Shown piece after piece: positions 49,304 to 58,700 of a DNA stretch of 64,000 bases. The DNA comes from CADEED01 sp043747835. Its GTDB lineage: Bacteria > Pseudomonadota > Gammaproteobacteria > Steroidobacterales > Steroidobacteraceae. Where the stretch lies: the NCBI GenBank assembly GCA_043747835.1, contig JAYTOK010000065.1, positions 36,302-100,301 of the forward strand, read 5' to 3'. The notes under the pieces were generated by a model, which ran no database searches, had not been told where the DNA came from, and worked only from the letters and a program-made list of their open reading frames with translations. Each line of letters opens with the position of its first letter. Within the stretch, counting starts at the first letter, position 1. The position numbers and the translations under genes were made by a program.

Positions 49304-49447
49304 AAGGGGACAGATCGATTTAAGAAAATGGGGACATTCCCCATTTCCTAGCAAAAGGGGACAGTCCTGCGGCAGGGCTGTCCCCTTTTGCCCGCTGCGC
49401 GGGGAAACGGGGAATGTCCCCATTTTCTTAAATCGATCTGTCCCCTT
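49304..49447. repeat. 144-bp nested inverted-repeat element (39-bp outer arms, 19-bp inner arms)
   Basis: Outer arms 49304-49342 and 49409-49447 are exact reverse complements; each holds GGGGACAGATCGATTTAAG and a GGGGACATTCCCC palindrome. Inner arms (about 49352-49370 and 49371-49389, CAAAAGGGGACAGTCCTGC) pair with one mismatch. The element occupies the whole gap between the convergent AraC and tatD genes. It shares core motifs and arm length with 9764-9916 and would fold into a long hairpin in RNA, working as a bidirectional terminator. Confidence 0.85.
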
Positions 49448-49450
49448 ATT

Positions 49451-50236
49451 TTAGAGTCCGAAGAAGGCGCGCGCCGCCGTCGTGCTCGCGGCGGCCACCG
49501 CTTCCGGCGCCTCGCCGCGCGCCGCGGCGATCGCTTTGACCACGTAGGGCAGGTACGCCGGCTCGTTGCGCCGCGTCTTCGGCGCGGGCTCGATGTCGCG
49601 CGGCAATAGATAGGGCGCGTCGGTTTCGATCAGCAGCCGATCCGCGGGGATTCCCTTGACCACCTCGCGCAGGTGCAGGCCACGCCGCTCGTCGTTGATC
49701 CAGCCGGTGATGCCGATGTGCAGCCCGAGCTCCAGATACGCATCGCGCTCCTTCTCGCCGGCCGTGAAGCAATGCGCGACGCCACGCGTGACGCGGTATT
49801 CGCGCAGGATCGCGATGAAATCGTCGTGCGCGTCGCGTTGATGCAGGAAGACGGGTTTCCCCGTTCGCGCTGCAATCTCGAGCTGCCAGCCGAAGGCGCG
49901 GCGTTGAACGTCGCGCGGAGAGAAGTCGCGAAAGTAATCGAGGCCGCATTCGCCCACGGCCACGACGGCCGGGTCGTTCGCGGCCGTTTCGAGCGCCGGC
50001 AATGACTCCGGCGTCACGTCGGAGGCATGGTGCGGGTGCACGCCGGCCGTCGCGAACAACTCGCCAGGATGTGCGCGTGACAGTTCGATGGCTCGGCGCG
50101 TGCTGCCTTCGCTCGACCCGGTCACCACGATCTGCGCGACGCCGGCCGCGCGCGCGCGTTCGAGAACGGCATCACGATCCGCATCGAAGCTGTCGTGCGC
50201 GAGATTCGCGCCGATGTCCACGAGCTCGAGTGCCAT
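49451..50236 (-). CDS. tatD: TatD-family metal-dependent hydrolase/DNase
   Basis: The 261-residue product is a TatD-type TIM-barrel metallohydrolase, with the start ELVDIGANLAHDSF, AGVHPHHASD, VAVGECGLDYFRD, PVFLHQRDAHDDF, VAHCFTAG and the C-terminal LLIETDAPYLLPR. TatD proteins are 3'-5' exonucleases active on damaged DNA and possibly RNA. The start at MALELVDIG overlaps the acyltransferase gene's end by one base, so the two form a unit. Confidence 0.9.
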   Translation of the reverse strand: MALELVDIGANLAHDSFDADRDAVLERARAAGVAQIVVTGSSEGSTRRAIELSRAHPGELFATAGVHPHHASDVTPESLPALETAANDPAVVAVGECGLDYFRDFSPRDVQRRAFGWQLEIAARTGKPVFLHQRDAHDDFIAILREYRVTRGVAHCFTAGEKERDAYLELGLHIGITGWINDERRGLHLREVVKGIPADRLLIETDAPYLLPRDIEPAPKTRRNEPAYLPYVVKAIAAARGEAPEAVAAASTTAARAFFGL

Positions 50237-51393
50237 CAGAGTTTGAGGATCCAGCGTTTGCGGTGGCAGACGAGCAGGATCGCGAACAGCACCGCCATGC
50301 AGGCGAGCGCGAAGGCCAGCGAGGCGAGGCGCGGATCGACGAAGCCCGACAGCCACGCCTGCCCACCGCTGCGGATGGACACGGGTGCGTCGACCGTGCC
50401 AAACAAGCTGGCGTCGATCACGGGTGCCATCAGGAAAACCAGGATGTACGCGAGCAGTGGGTTCTCGCCAAAGATGCGCGCGGGCCAGAGCGCCGGCCGA
50501 ATCCCGGGGCGTTCAGTCACCGGCATCAGCGCGCCCAGGACCACGAGCGCGAAGCCTGCGCTGAACAAAGCAAAGGTGCTCGTCCAGAGATTCTTGATCA
50601 TCGGGCAGAGCGCGACGAACGCGTAAGCCGCGAAGATCATCGACGCGCCAGCGACGACGGCGGCAAGGGCGGGTTGTCTGAAGGTGCCGCGCGCGAATGC
50701 GATGCCGACGAGAGTGCCGGCCAGCACGTTGAAGCAGGCGGGCCACGTCGACAGCAATCCTTCCGGATCGAAGACGACCTTGCCGTCGACCGGCCAGTGC
50801 GGGAAGAAGTGATCGACGCCGATGACCGCACGGTCGATCACCGACACCCAGTTGTCCACGGGTTCGAGGCTCGGCGTCGCGTAGCCGGGTGCGGGGAGGA
50901 AATAGAGGAGTGCCCAGTACGACACGAGCACGATGCCGCTGGCCCAGAGAATGGGAGCCGGTCGAAGACGCAGCGTGCCGGCGGAATCCGCGCGGGCCGT
51001 GAGCAACACGAAGGCGCCGGCGATCGCGTAGCAGAGGCCGATGCGCTGCAAGACGCCGGGGATTCGAACAGTCGCGAAATCGAACTTGGGATACAGATTC
51101 AGGAAGAAGCCGATGGCGACGAGCAGCAGGCCGCGGGTGATCACGTGGCGTAGCAGGTCGGCGCGCGTGGCGCCTTTGGCCGAGCGACGTTCGAAAGAGA
51201 GCGGGATCGCACAGCCGATACATAAGAGGAATGCCGGCGCGACCATGTCGATGAGCGTCCAGCCTTCCCATTTGGCGTGGATCAGGAAGCCGAAGTTGGT
51301 TTCCCAGGAACCGGGGGTGAGGTTCATCAGCATCAGGATGATGGTGAGGCCTCGAAGGACGTCGAGCGCATCCCATCGATGGTTGTTCGGCAT
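50236..51393 (-). CDS. Heparan-alpha-glucosaminide acetyltransferase-like membrane protein (DUF5009/NagX type)
   Basis: The 385-residue protein has about ten membrane helices and begins MPNNHRWDALDVLRGLTIIL. This RWDALDVLRG start is typical of NagX/DUF5009 proteins related to human HGSNAT, thought to acetylate aminosugars across a membrane. Further motifs are IDMVAPAFLLCIGCAIPLSF and GFFLNLYPKF. No chitin or GlcNAc operon is nearby. The start ATG 51393 was preferred over an upstream frame extension of 60 residues that lacks conserved character. Confidence 0.85.
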   Translation of the reverse strand: MPNNHRWDALDVLRGLTIILMLMNLTPGSWETNFGFLIHAKWEGWTLIDMVAPAFLLCIGCAIPLSFERRSAKGATRADLLRHVITRGLLLVAIGFFLNLYPKFDFATVRIPGVLQRIGLCYAIAGAFVLLTARADSAGTLRLRPAPILWASGIVLVSYWALLYFLPAPGYATPSLEPVDNWVSVIDRAVIGVDHFFPHWPVDGKVVFDPEGLLSTWPACFNVLAGTLVGIAFARGTFRQPALAAVVAGASMIFAAYAFVALCPMIKNLWTSTFALFSAGFALVVLGALMPVTERPGIRPALWPARIFGENPLLAYILVFLMAPVIDASLFGTVDAPVSIRSGGQAWLSGFVDPRLASLAFALACMAVLFAILLVCHRKRWILKL

Positions 51394-51564
51394 GGGAGCG
51401 GATTCTAGCGCCGCGGTGCGAGAGGCTGTCACAAATTGCGGGGACGTGACTTGGGCGGCTGAAATGCGAGGCGCAGGTTTTTTCTCGCGGCATCGCGCGA
51501 GCATTAGAGGCGCGAGACCATCCTCGTCGGCGATCTGCGTATCGGCGATGTCTCGTGATTTTCG

Positions 51565-52021
51565 ATCAGACAACGAAAAATATAATCACAAAAATCCGTG
51601 TCATGAATTTTCGGGTCGCGTCACGCGTGTTCCACGCGCATCGCGCTTGCGCGTCTAACTGCCGCCCGCGCAACAAGAAATTCCGAAATGAACAGCGGTG
51701 CAACAGCATGGCAGAGTGCGATCGCACAGTACGAGTGCATGAGTCCGGAGTCTTGACACCGGTTGGCCAGACGTAGTGAAGTCCGTTCCGACATTACTTA
51801 AGGGACAGTAGTTAGTCCGACGTGCGATCGGTGCGTGCAGCGGAGGCGCGGCGCGATCGTGACCAGCAGATGGTTCTTGCGTGCGGTCCTGGGAGGGAGC
51901 GTGCAGGGAAGGTTGTCGCTTCGAGAAATCAGGTCCATCCAGCCCCGGCGCTTCCGCGCGGGGGAAACTCCGTCATTTTCATCGCTGTTCAGCAGCCGCG
52001 TTCGACTGTGAGGAAATCTCA
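51565..52021 (+). other. Conserved leader region (copy A) of the Calx-beta/RHS module
   Basis: The 457 bp before the first Calx-beta gene match, block by block, the 459 bp at 62971-63429 before the second one. Shared blocks include ATCAGACAACGAA, GTGTCA, a CTAACTG segment, TTGACA, TAGTGAAGT, GTGCAGCGG and CCTGGGAGGGAGCGTG. Between them the sequence varies but the order and spacing are kept. Positions 51394-51564 upstream hold no recognisable feature. The conserved part downstream of TTGACA would be a 5' untranslated region of about 240 bases. Confidence 0.75.
51753..51779 (+). promoter_or_regulatory. Promoter-like TTGACA-N15-TAGTGA, copy A
   Basis: TTGACA (51753-51758) is a perfect -35 box, but TAGTGA (51774-51779) is a weak -10 and the spacer is two short of optimal. 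Support comes from the identical arrangement at 63158-63184 in the paralogous leader. It may need an activator or use an alternative sigma factor. Confidence 0.4.
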
Positions 52022-55000
52022 ATGATGTCCAAATTCGTATCGTTCGGACGCATTCCTGGAGTCACTGCCAGACTGCTGGGTGCCGTCGCTCTTGCGCTGA
52101 TATGTGCAGTCGCATCGGCAGACGTAACGTACGAATACGACGAAGCAGGGCGGCTCCGCCGAGCGACGCACGACAACGGCATGATCACGACATACGTGCT
52201 CGATGCCGCGGGCAATCGCACGCAAGTGACCTCGGCGGTCGCGGCGGGATTCCTGCAGCTTAGCGCGAGCACCTATTCGGGTGGCGAGGCATCGGGGCTG
52301 CGCACGATCACGATCGCCGCGACGCGCACGTTTGCCAGCAATGGCGCGGTCAGTGTGCCGTACACGGTGACGGCGGGCACGGCAACGGCGGGCACCGACT
52401 ACACCGCCAGCAACGGCTCACTGAGCTGGGCCAGCGGAGACGCGGCGAACAAGACGTTCACGATCACAGTGCTCGACGACGCAGTCTCCGAAGTAAACGA
52501 GACTCTCACTGTTGCACTTGGCGCACCGACCGGCGGCGCCACACTCGGTACGCCCGCCACCGCGACGGTGACGATCTCGAGCGACGACACGCCGCCGCCG
52601 GGCACACTGCAGCTCTCCGCCAGCACGTACAGCGGCAGTGAGGCCAGCGGCCAGCGCACGATCACCATCACCGGAACCCGCATCAACGGCACGAACGGTG
52701 CAGTGAGTGTGCCGTACACGGTGACAGCGGGCACGGCCACGGCCGGATCCGACTACACCGCGAGCAATGGCACGTTCACCTGGGCGAACGGTGACTCCGC
52801 TACCAAGACGTTCACGATCACAGTCATCGACGACTCGGCGGTCGAGTCCAACGAAACGCTGACCGTGGCGCTGGGCACTCCCTCGGGCACGACACTCGGC
52901 AGCCCGACGTCGGCGACGGTCACGATCGCGAGCGATGACGTCGCGCCGGCCGGCACGCTGCAGTTCTCGGCGAGCACGTACAGCGGTGGTGAAGCCAGCG
53001 CCCTGCGCACGATCACGGTGTCGGTGGCCCGCGCTGGCGGCACCAACGGCGCGGTGAGCGTGCCTTACACCGTCACGGCCGGCACCGCCGACAACATCGC
53101 CGACTACACGGCGAGCAATGGCACGCTGAACTGGGCCAACGGCGATGCGGCGACGAAGACGTTCACGATCACGGTGGTCGATGACGCGCTCTTTGAACCG
53201 AACGAGACCGTGCTGGTCGCGCTCGGTTCGCCGACCGGCACCACGCTCGGCAGCCCATCCACTGCGACCGTGACGATCGTGAGCGACGACACCACGGCGC
53301 CGGGCTCGCTGCAGTTCACCGCGGCCACTGCTTCGGGTAGTGAGGCCTCGGGCCAGCGCACGATCACGCTGACCGTGACGCGCACTGGTGGCAGCTTCGG
53401 CGCGGTCACTGCGCCCGTCGTCGTAACGGGAGGTACCGCCATCGTCAACGGCGACTACTCCCAGATGACGCCCTCGGTCGGCTGGCCAGATGGTTTTGCC
53501 GGCGACATGACCGTCACATTCGAAGTCATCGACGATTCGGTGTTCGAGGCCAACGAGACGATCAACGTGGCACTCGGCGCGGTGTTCCCAGCCGGCACCG
53601 CGACGATCGGGTCGCCGAGCGCGGTGACCATCACCATCGTCAGCGACGACAACCCGCCGGCGGGCAGTGTGCAGTTCTCTTCGACCTCCTTCTCGGGCGG
53701 CGAAGCGAGTGGCTTGCGCACGGTGACTGTCACCGCCACGCGTAGCGGCGGCAGTTTTGGCGCGGTCAGCGCTCCCTACACCGTGGCCGGCGGCACCGCG
53801 ACCGCGGGCTCCGACTACACGGCGAGCAACGGCACGCTGAGCTGGAGCGACGGCGACACCGCGAACAAGTCGTTCACGTTCACCGTGCTCGATGATTCAA
53901 CGGTCGAGTCGAACGAAACAGTCGGTGTGTCGCTCGGCACGCCAACCGGCGCGACCCTCGGCAGTCCGAATGCCGCAACCGTGACGATCACGAGCGACGA
54001 CACGCCACCTCCAGGGACGCTGCAGTTCGTCAGCAGCACGTACAGCGGCGGTGAGCCGTCGCCGATCCGAATCATCACGGCGATCGTGTCGCGCACCAGC
54101 GGAAGTTTTGGCGCCGTGAGCGTTCCGTATACGGTCACGGCCGGCACGGCGACGGCCGGTTCCGATTACACGGCGACCAGCAGCGGTACGCTCTCCTGGA
54201 CCGACGGCGACACGACCGGCAAAGCCGTCGGCATCACGGTGCTCGACGACTCGTTGGTGGAATCGAACGAGACGCTGACCATCTCGCTCGGCACACCGAC
54301 GGGAGCGACGCTGGGTTCGCCGACTTCGACAACGGTGACGATCTCGAGCGACGACAACCCGCCAGCGGGTACCGTGCAGCTCACGTCTAGCAGCTACTCG
54401 GGAGACGAGGCGAGCGCGCAGACCATCACCATCACGGCGACGCGCGCCAACGGCAGCTTCGGCGCCGCAAGCGTCGCGTACTCCATCGGCGGCGGCACTG
54501 CGACGGCAGGTTCCGACTACACGGCGAGCAACGGCACGCTGTCCTGGTCGGACGGCGACGCGGCCAACAAATCGTTCACGATCACGGTGGTCAACGACGG
54601 CGCGATCGAGTCGACCGAAACTGTGGGCGTCACGCTGAGTTCCCCGAGTGGAGTCACGCTCGGCAGCCCAAGCTCCGCGACAGTCACAATTGCAAGCGAC
54701 GATGCGTCGGGCGTCATCGCTCTCACCAGCTCCACCTACAGCGGCACCGAAGCCGGGGGCGGCAGCTATATCTATGTGACGGCTACGCGTACGGGCGGAG
54801 TTTCGGGCGCGGTGAGCGTGACGATGACGGTCACCTCGGGCACTGCGGTGGAGAACGGTGACTTCTACCGTCCGGCTTCGTTCGGGTGGGCCGATGGCGA
54901 CGGTACGTCGAAGACCTTGGCGTTCGAGATCATCGACGACACCCTGTACGAACCGAACGAGACGTTCACGATCGCGCTGCAGAGTCCGTTCCCGGCGGGC

Positions 55001-55777
55001 GGCGCGACGCTCGGCAGCCCGACGTCGGCGACGTGCACCATCATCAGCAACGACAACCCGTCGGCTGGCAATGTGCAGTTGACCTCGTCTACCTACAGTG
55101 GTGGCGAAGCGTCGGGCACTCAGTCGATCACCATCAGCGCAACGCGCGTGGGCGGCAGCGATGGCGCGGGCAGTGTGCCGTACACCATCACGGCCGGCAG
55201 CGCGACGGCGGGCTCCGACTACACGGCGAGCAATGGCACGTTGAGCTGGGGTGACGGTGACGCGGCGACCAAGTCTTTCACGATCACTGTCGTCGACGAC
55301 GCGGCCTTCGAGTCGAACGAGACGCTGACGGTAGCGCTTGGCACTCCAACGTGGGTGGCACTGGGTGCGCCCAGCACCGCGACCGTGACGATCTCGGACA
55401 ACGAAGCCGGTGGTCAGGTGAACATCGAGAACCAGTTCGTCTCGGTGCAGGGTTATCCGAGCGCGTCCGCGTACTACTACATGACGAGCGCGGGCGAGAT
55501 CAACGCCAGCACATTTGGCGGCTATTGGATAAGCCCGCAGGTAGGCATGAGCAACTTCGAGATCTACGTCTCGGGCAACGGAAGCAACTGCGAGGGTATG
55601 AACTGGGATGTGTGGACGCCGATGTCCGCCAACCGTGGGTGGTCGACGTCGGCCACGGATCAGGGCGGGGGCGGTGACTCCCAGTACTGCACGGTCTCGA
55701 TCCAGATCCGAGCGATTTCGAATCCCTCGGTGATCCTCGATACCGCCGTGATCGAACTCAGCGCGACCGCTCAGTAA
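52022..55777 (+). CDS. Secreted Calx-beta repeat protein with an N-terminal RHS/YD repeat
   Basis: The 1251-residue protein has a signal peptide (about 1-33, GAVALALICAVASA). Next is a single RHS/YD repeat (34-70: VTYEYDEAGRLRR and MITTYVLDAAGNRT), then nine Calx-beta domains of about 117 residues from 77. Each runs from a YSGGEAS motif through GTATAGSDYTASNGTLSW and a VDDxxxExNETL calcium-binding loop to ATVTIxSDD. A C-terminal domain of about 119 residues (from 1133, VNIENQFVSVQGYPS) has two cysteines and no recognised family. Calx-beta arrays are calcium-stiffened extracellular rods. The gene is followed nine bases later by the RHS gene; both are probably one transcript. Confidence 0.85.
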   Translation: MMSKFVSFGRIPGVTARLLGAVALALICAVASADVTYEYDEAGRLRRATHDNGMITTYVLDAAGNRTQVTSAVAAGFLQLSASTYSGGEASGLRTITIAATRTFASNGAVSVPYTVTAGTATAGTDYTASNGSLSWASGDAANKTFTITVLDDAVSEVNETLTVALGAPTGGATLGTPATATVTISSDDTPPPGTLQLSASTYSGSEASGQRTITITGTRINGTNGAVSVPYTVTAGTATAGSDYTASNGTFTWANGDSATKTFTITVIDDSAVESNETLTVALGTPSGTTLGSPTSATVTIASDDVAPAGTLQFSASTYSGGEASALRTITVSVARAGGTNGAVSVPYTVTAGTADNIADYTASNGTLNWANGDAATKTFTITVVDDALFEPNETVLVALGSPTGTTLGSPSTATVTIVSDDTTAPGSLQFTAATASGSEASGQRTITLTVTRTGGSFGAVTAPVVVTGGTAIVNGDYSQMTPSVGWPDGFAGDMTVTFEVIDDSVFEANETINVALGAVFPAGTATIGSPSAVTITIVSDDNPPAGSVQFSSTSFSGGEASGLRTVTVTATRSGGSFGAVSAPYTVAGGTATAGSDYTASNGTLSWSDGDTANKSFTFTVLDDSTVESNETVGVSLGTPTGATLGSPNAATVTITSDDTPPPGTLQFVSSTYSGGEPSPIRIITAIVSRTSGSFGAVSVPYTVTAGTATAGSDYTATSSGTLSWTDGDTTGKAVGITVLDDSLVESNETLTISLGTPTGATLGSPTSTTVTISSDDNPPAGTVQLTSSSYSGDEASAQTITITATRANGSFGAASVAYSIGGGTATAGSDYTASNGTLSWSDGDAANKSFTITVVNDGAIESTETVGVTLSSPSGVTLGSPSSATVTIASDDASGVIALTSSTYSGTEAGGGSYIYVTATRTGGVSGAVSVTMTVTSGTAVENGDFYRPASFGWADGDGTSKTLAFEIIDDTLYEPNETFTIALQSPFPAGGATLGSPTSATCTIISNDNPSAGNVQLTSSTYSGGEASGTQSITISATRVGGSDGAGSVPYTITAGSATAGSDYTASNGTLSWGDGDAATKSFTITVVDDAAFESNETLTVALGTPTWVALGAPSTATVTISDNEAGGQVNIENQFVSVQGYPSASAYYYMTSAGEINASTFGGYWISPQVGMSNFEIYVSGNGSNCEGMNWDVWTPMSANRGWSTSATDQGGGGDSQYCTVSIQIRAISNPSVILDTAVIELSATAQ

Positions 55778-55786
55778 GGAAGAATC

Positions 55787-58700
55787 ATGAAGACGTTACG
55801 TACTTTCGCAATGGGGTTGGGGTTGGTTGGGGCGGCGGCGCTGCAGGCGGTCAATGCCGCGCCGCCAGCAACGAAGCTCATCACGGCGCCGCTGGTGACG
55901 CCCACGAATGCATGGACGTACTTCGGCACGGGCACGACGCGTACGACATCCGGCGCCGCCTGGAACGCAGCCTCGCCAGAAATCGCGTTGCTCGCCCGCT
56001 CGCTCGGTGCTAACCGCATCTCGTCCACGGCGCCGCAACCGGCCGGCACGATGTCGCCAACGCAGTACACACGAAACGTATTCGACTACGTGCGCAACAG
56101 CATCGACACGGAGTTCCGCTTCGGCCTCTCGAAAGGTGCGCGCGGCGCATTGATCGACCAGTCCGGAACATCGTTCGACCAGGCCGAACTGATGGTCAAA
56201 CTACTGCGTGCGGGCAGCGTAACGTCCGGCTTTCGTGTTGGCACCATAACCTTGACGCCGGCGCAGTTCGGCGCCTGGTCCGGCTTGGTGACTGGTCTCG
56301 ACGAGACTGCGCAGACATTCACCGTGAACGCGGCCGCAGCCTGTCAGTTTCTGGCGGACGGCGGCATCCCGGCCACCGTGAACGGCGCCACGAGTTGCTC
56401 GGGTCTCACCGGAAATCTGAGTAGTGTGGTGATGGGTCACGCCTGGGTGGCCGTGGGTACGACACTTTACGACCCTGCGTTCAAGCGCAACCGACTCGAT
56501 GCCGGCATCGACATCGCCGCCGGCATGGGCTGCGGGACGATGGTGTCGCCAACCTGTGGCGAGGGCATCCGCTCGCAAATGATGACGGGCGTGACGCCAG
56601 ACACGTTTGCCGGCGTGCCATCGATCAACGAGCCGAATCGCACGGCGTTGTCGAACCAGATGCGCACCTATGCGCTGAACCTCGAGACGGCGATCAAGAC
56701 CGGCAATCCGGGCGGAGACCTGATCGACGTCGTGAGCGGTGCCGAGCGTGATGTCGCGTATTCGCCAACTCCTGGCACGGCACTGCCTTACACCTCGAGT
56801 GCGCAGTACTCCTGGAGCGGCGAAATTCCCAACCAGTTCCGCACGACGATGCGCGTGCGCATCGGGACCTACGACTTCACGTTCTACGCCGACGAGATCG
56901 CGGCGAGACGCGTGCGCCTCATGTCGTGGAACGAATTCTTCATCGACCATACGCTCATTGCGGCCGCGGGCTGCGCGAGCTGCATTGCAGATACCGGCAT
57001 CATCGACGTGAATCATCCGTACGCTGGCAGCAGCGGAGCATTCGCCGATACTCACGGCGAATTCCTCATGGTCGATCTCGCGGAAGCCAACTCGACCGAT
57101 CGCGGTACTCCGCCCGTCACCTTCGTGCACACCTTCGGCAACGGCTCGGCGTCCACAGAGCGCTACGTGTCGGATCTGCAGAGTGCGGATCCGTATGTGG
57201 GTGCGACGGGCGAGTGCGGTGGATTGGTTGGCGGCGTCCAGCCGCCGGACGTCCCGCCCGCCGACGGCTACTACGACCTGACGGGCTGCGAAAACCAGTC
57301 GCAGCCAACGCTGGTCGCTCGCCTGCTGAGTCAGGGCAGCCGCGCCGACAAGATCGTCGAAGGCGTCACCCGCGCCAACATCAATCGACACCACAACATC
57401 GGCATCGTCTACGCGCGCGTCTGGGGCGTGTCGTCGCTGTCATTCATCAATGTTCAATCGGCGGTCAGCATCGCATCGCGCACGAACACGGTGACCGGAC
57501 GCACGGCGGCTTTCGAAGGATCGTCTGCGATGTGGGCGATGATCGAGGGCTCGCAGCATCAGCAGATGACGGACAACTATCGCGCCCTCGGCGTCGCATC
57601 GGATTTCATGTTCCGCGGCGGACGATTTCTCGATGTCGCGCCGGCAAACATGCCCGCCGTGCTTTCGGCGCTGAATCCGTTTTCCACCTATTTCTGGTGG
57701 GATGATCGAAAGGGCCGCCTGCAGGACGCGGCTAACAATGGTTACAACACCATCCTGACGACTGTCGCTCCGGGCAGCGGCGGCAGCTATTTCTATACGA
57801 GCACTGCGTCGTCGTACGCGGTTTACGAAGGCGCGAAGGGCGGCGCCGCGCTCGGTCAGGCAGACCCATGGGCAATTCCGAAGAAGACCATCGATGGTGA
57901 GCCGCCATCCTGGTATCAGGAAAATAAATCGTCGGTGTCGCTCGCAAATGGCGAGCTCACGCTGACGCCGCCCCCGGATGTCGTTACCGGCGTTGGTGAC
58001 TTTCCGGCCAGCCTCGCTTTCCAGCGCACATATCGCACGGGCGGTGTAACGGAGCGCGTCATCGGTAATTCCGTGCATCACTGGTGGCCTGGGAATCCGG
58101 ATGACCCACCGATCCAATACAGCAGCACGCGTCAATACGTCGGACCAGACTCTGACTACTCCGCGAAGATGGGCGGCGCTTGGACCCACAACTGGGAAGT
58201 GCTCGCGCGCTATTCCAATGACGCGGCCCAGGCGCTCGGCGCGGATTCTGGTCTCGATGCGGCTTCAGTCATCGCTGGCGTGATGGCGCTGACCGATGCC
58301 GCGAAGGCCGCTTCGTTCTCCAACCGGCTCGCGACCATGTTCGGCTCGGCCTGGGTGGGGTCCAGGCTCATGTACAACCATGTGACAATCAACAACGGGA
58401 CGGAAAGCGACTCGTTCCACCGCCTGATGGATTTGTCCTTCAACGCGCCGCCAGGCTCGAGTTCCAGGCTAGTCCAGACGGGCGAGGTCGTCGACAATTC
58501 CCGTGACTACAACGCCATCACCTTCCGTTACATCCGCGGCAAGGGCGACGAGATGACGTTCGATTTCGCGGAACGCACGTGGAACGGCGCCGCATGGGGG
58601 AAATCGGGACCGCTGTTCAAGGCGGGCACCTGGACCTTCCCGGACGGCGTCAAGGTTACGTTCGGATATCAATACTTCAATCAGAACTTCCCGGTTCCGA

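Noticed and set aside
48176..49423. Upstream extension of the minus-strand methyltransferase frame, giving 778 codons
   Set aside because: The extension is antisense to the AraC gene and to a palindromic repeat; the real protein begins at GTG 48175.
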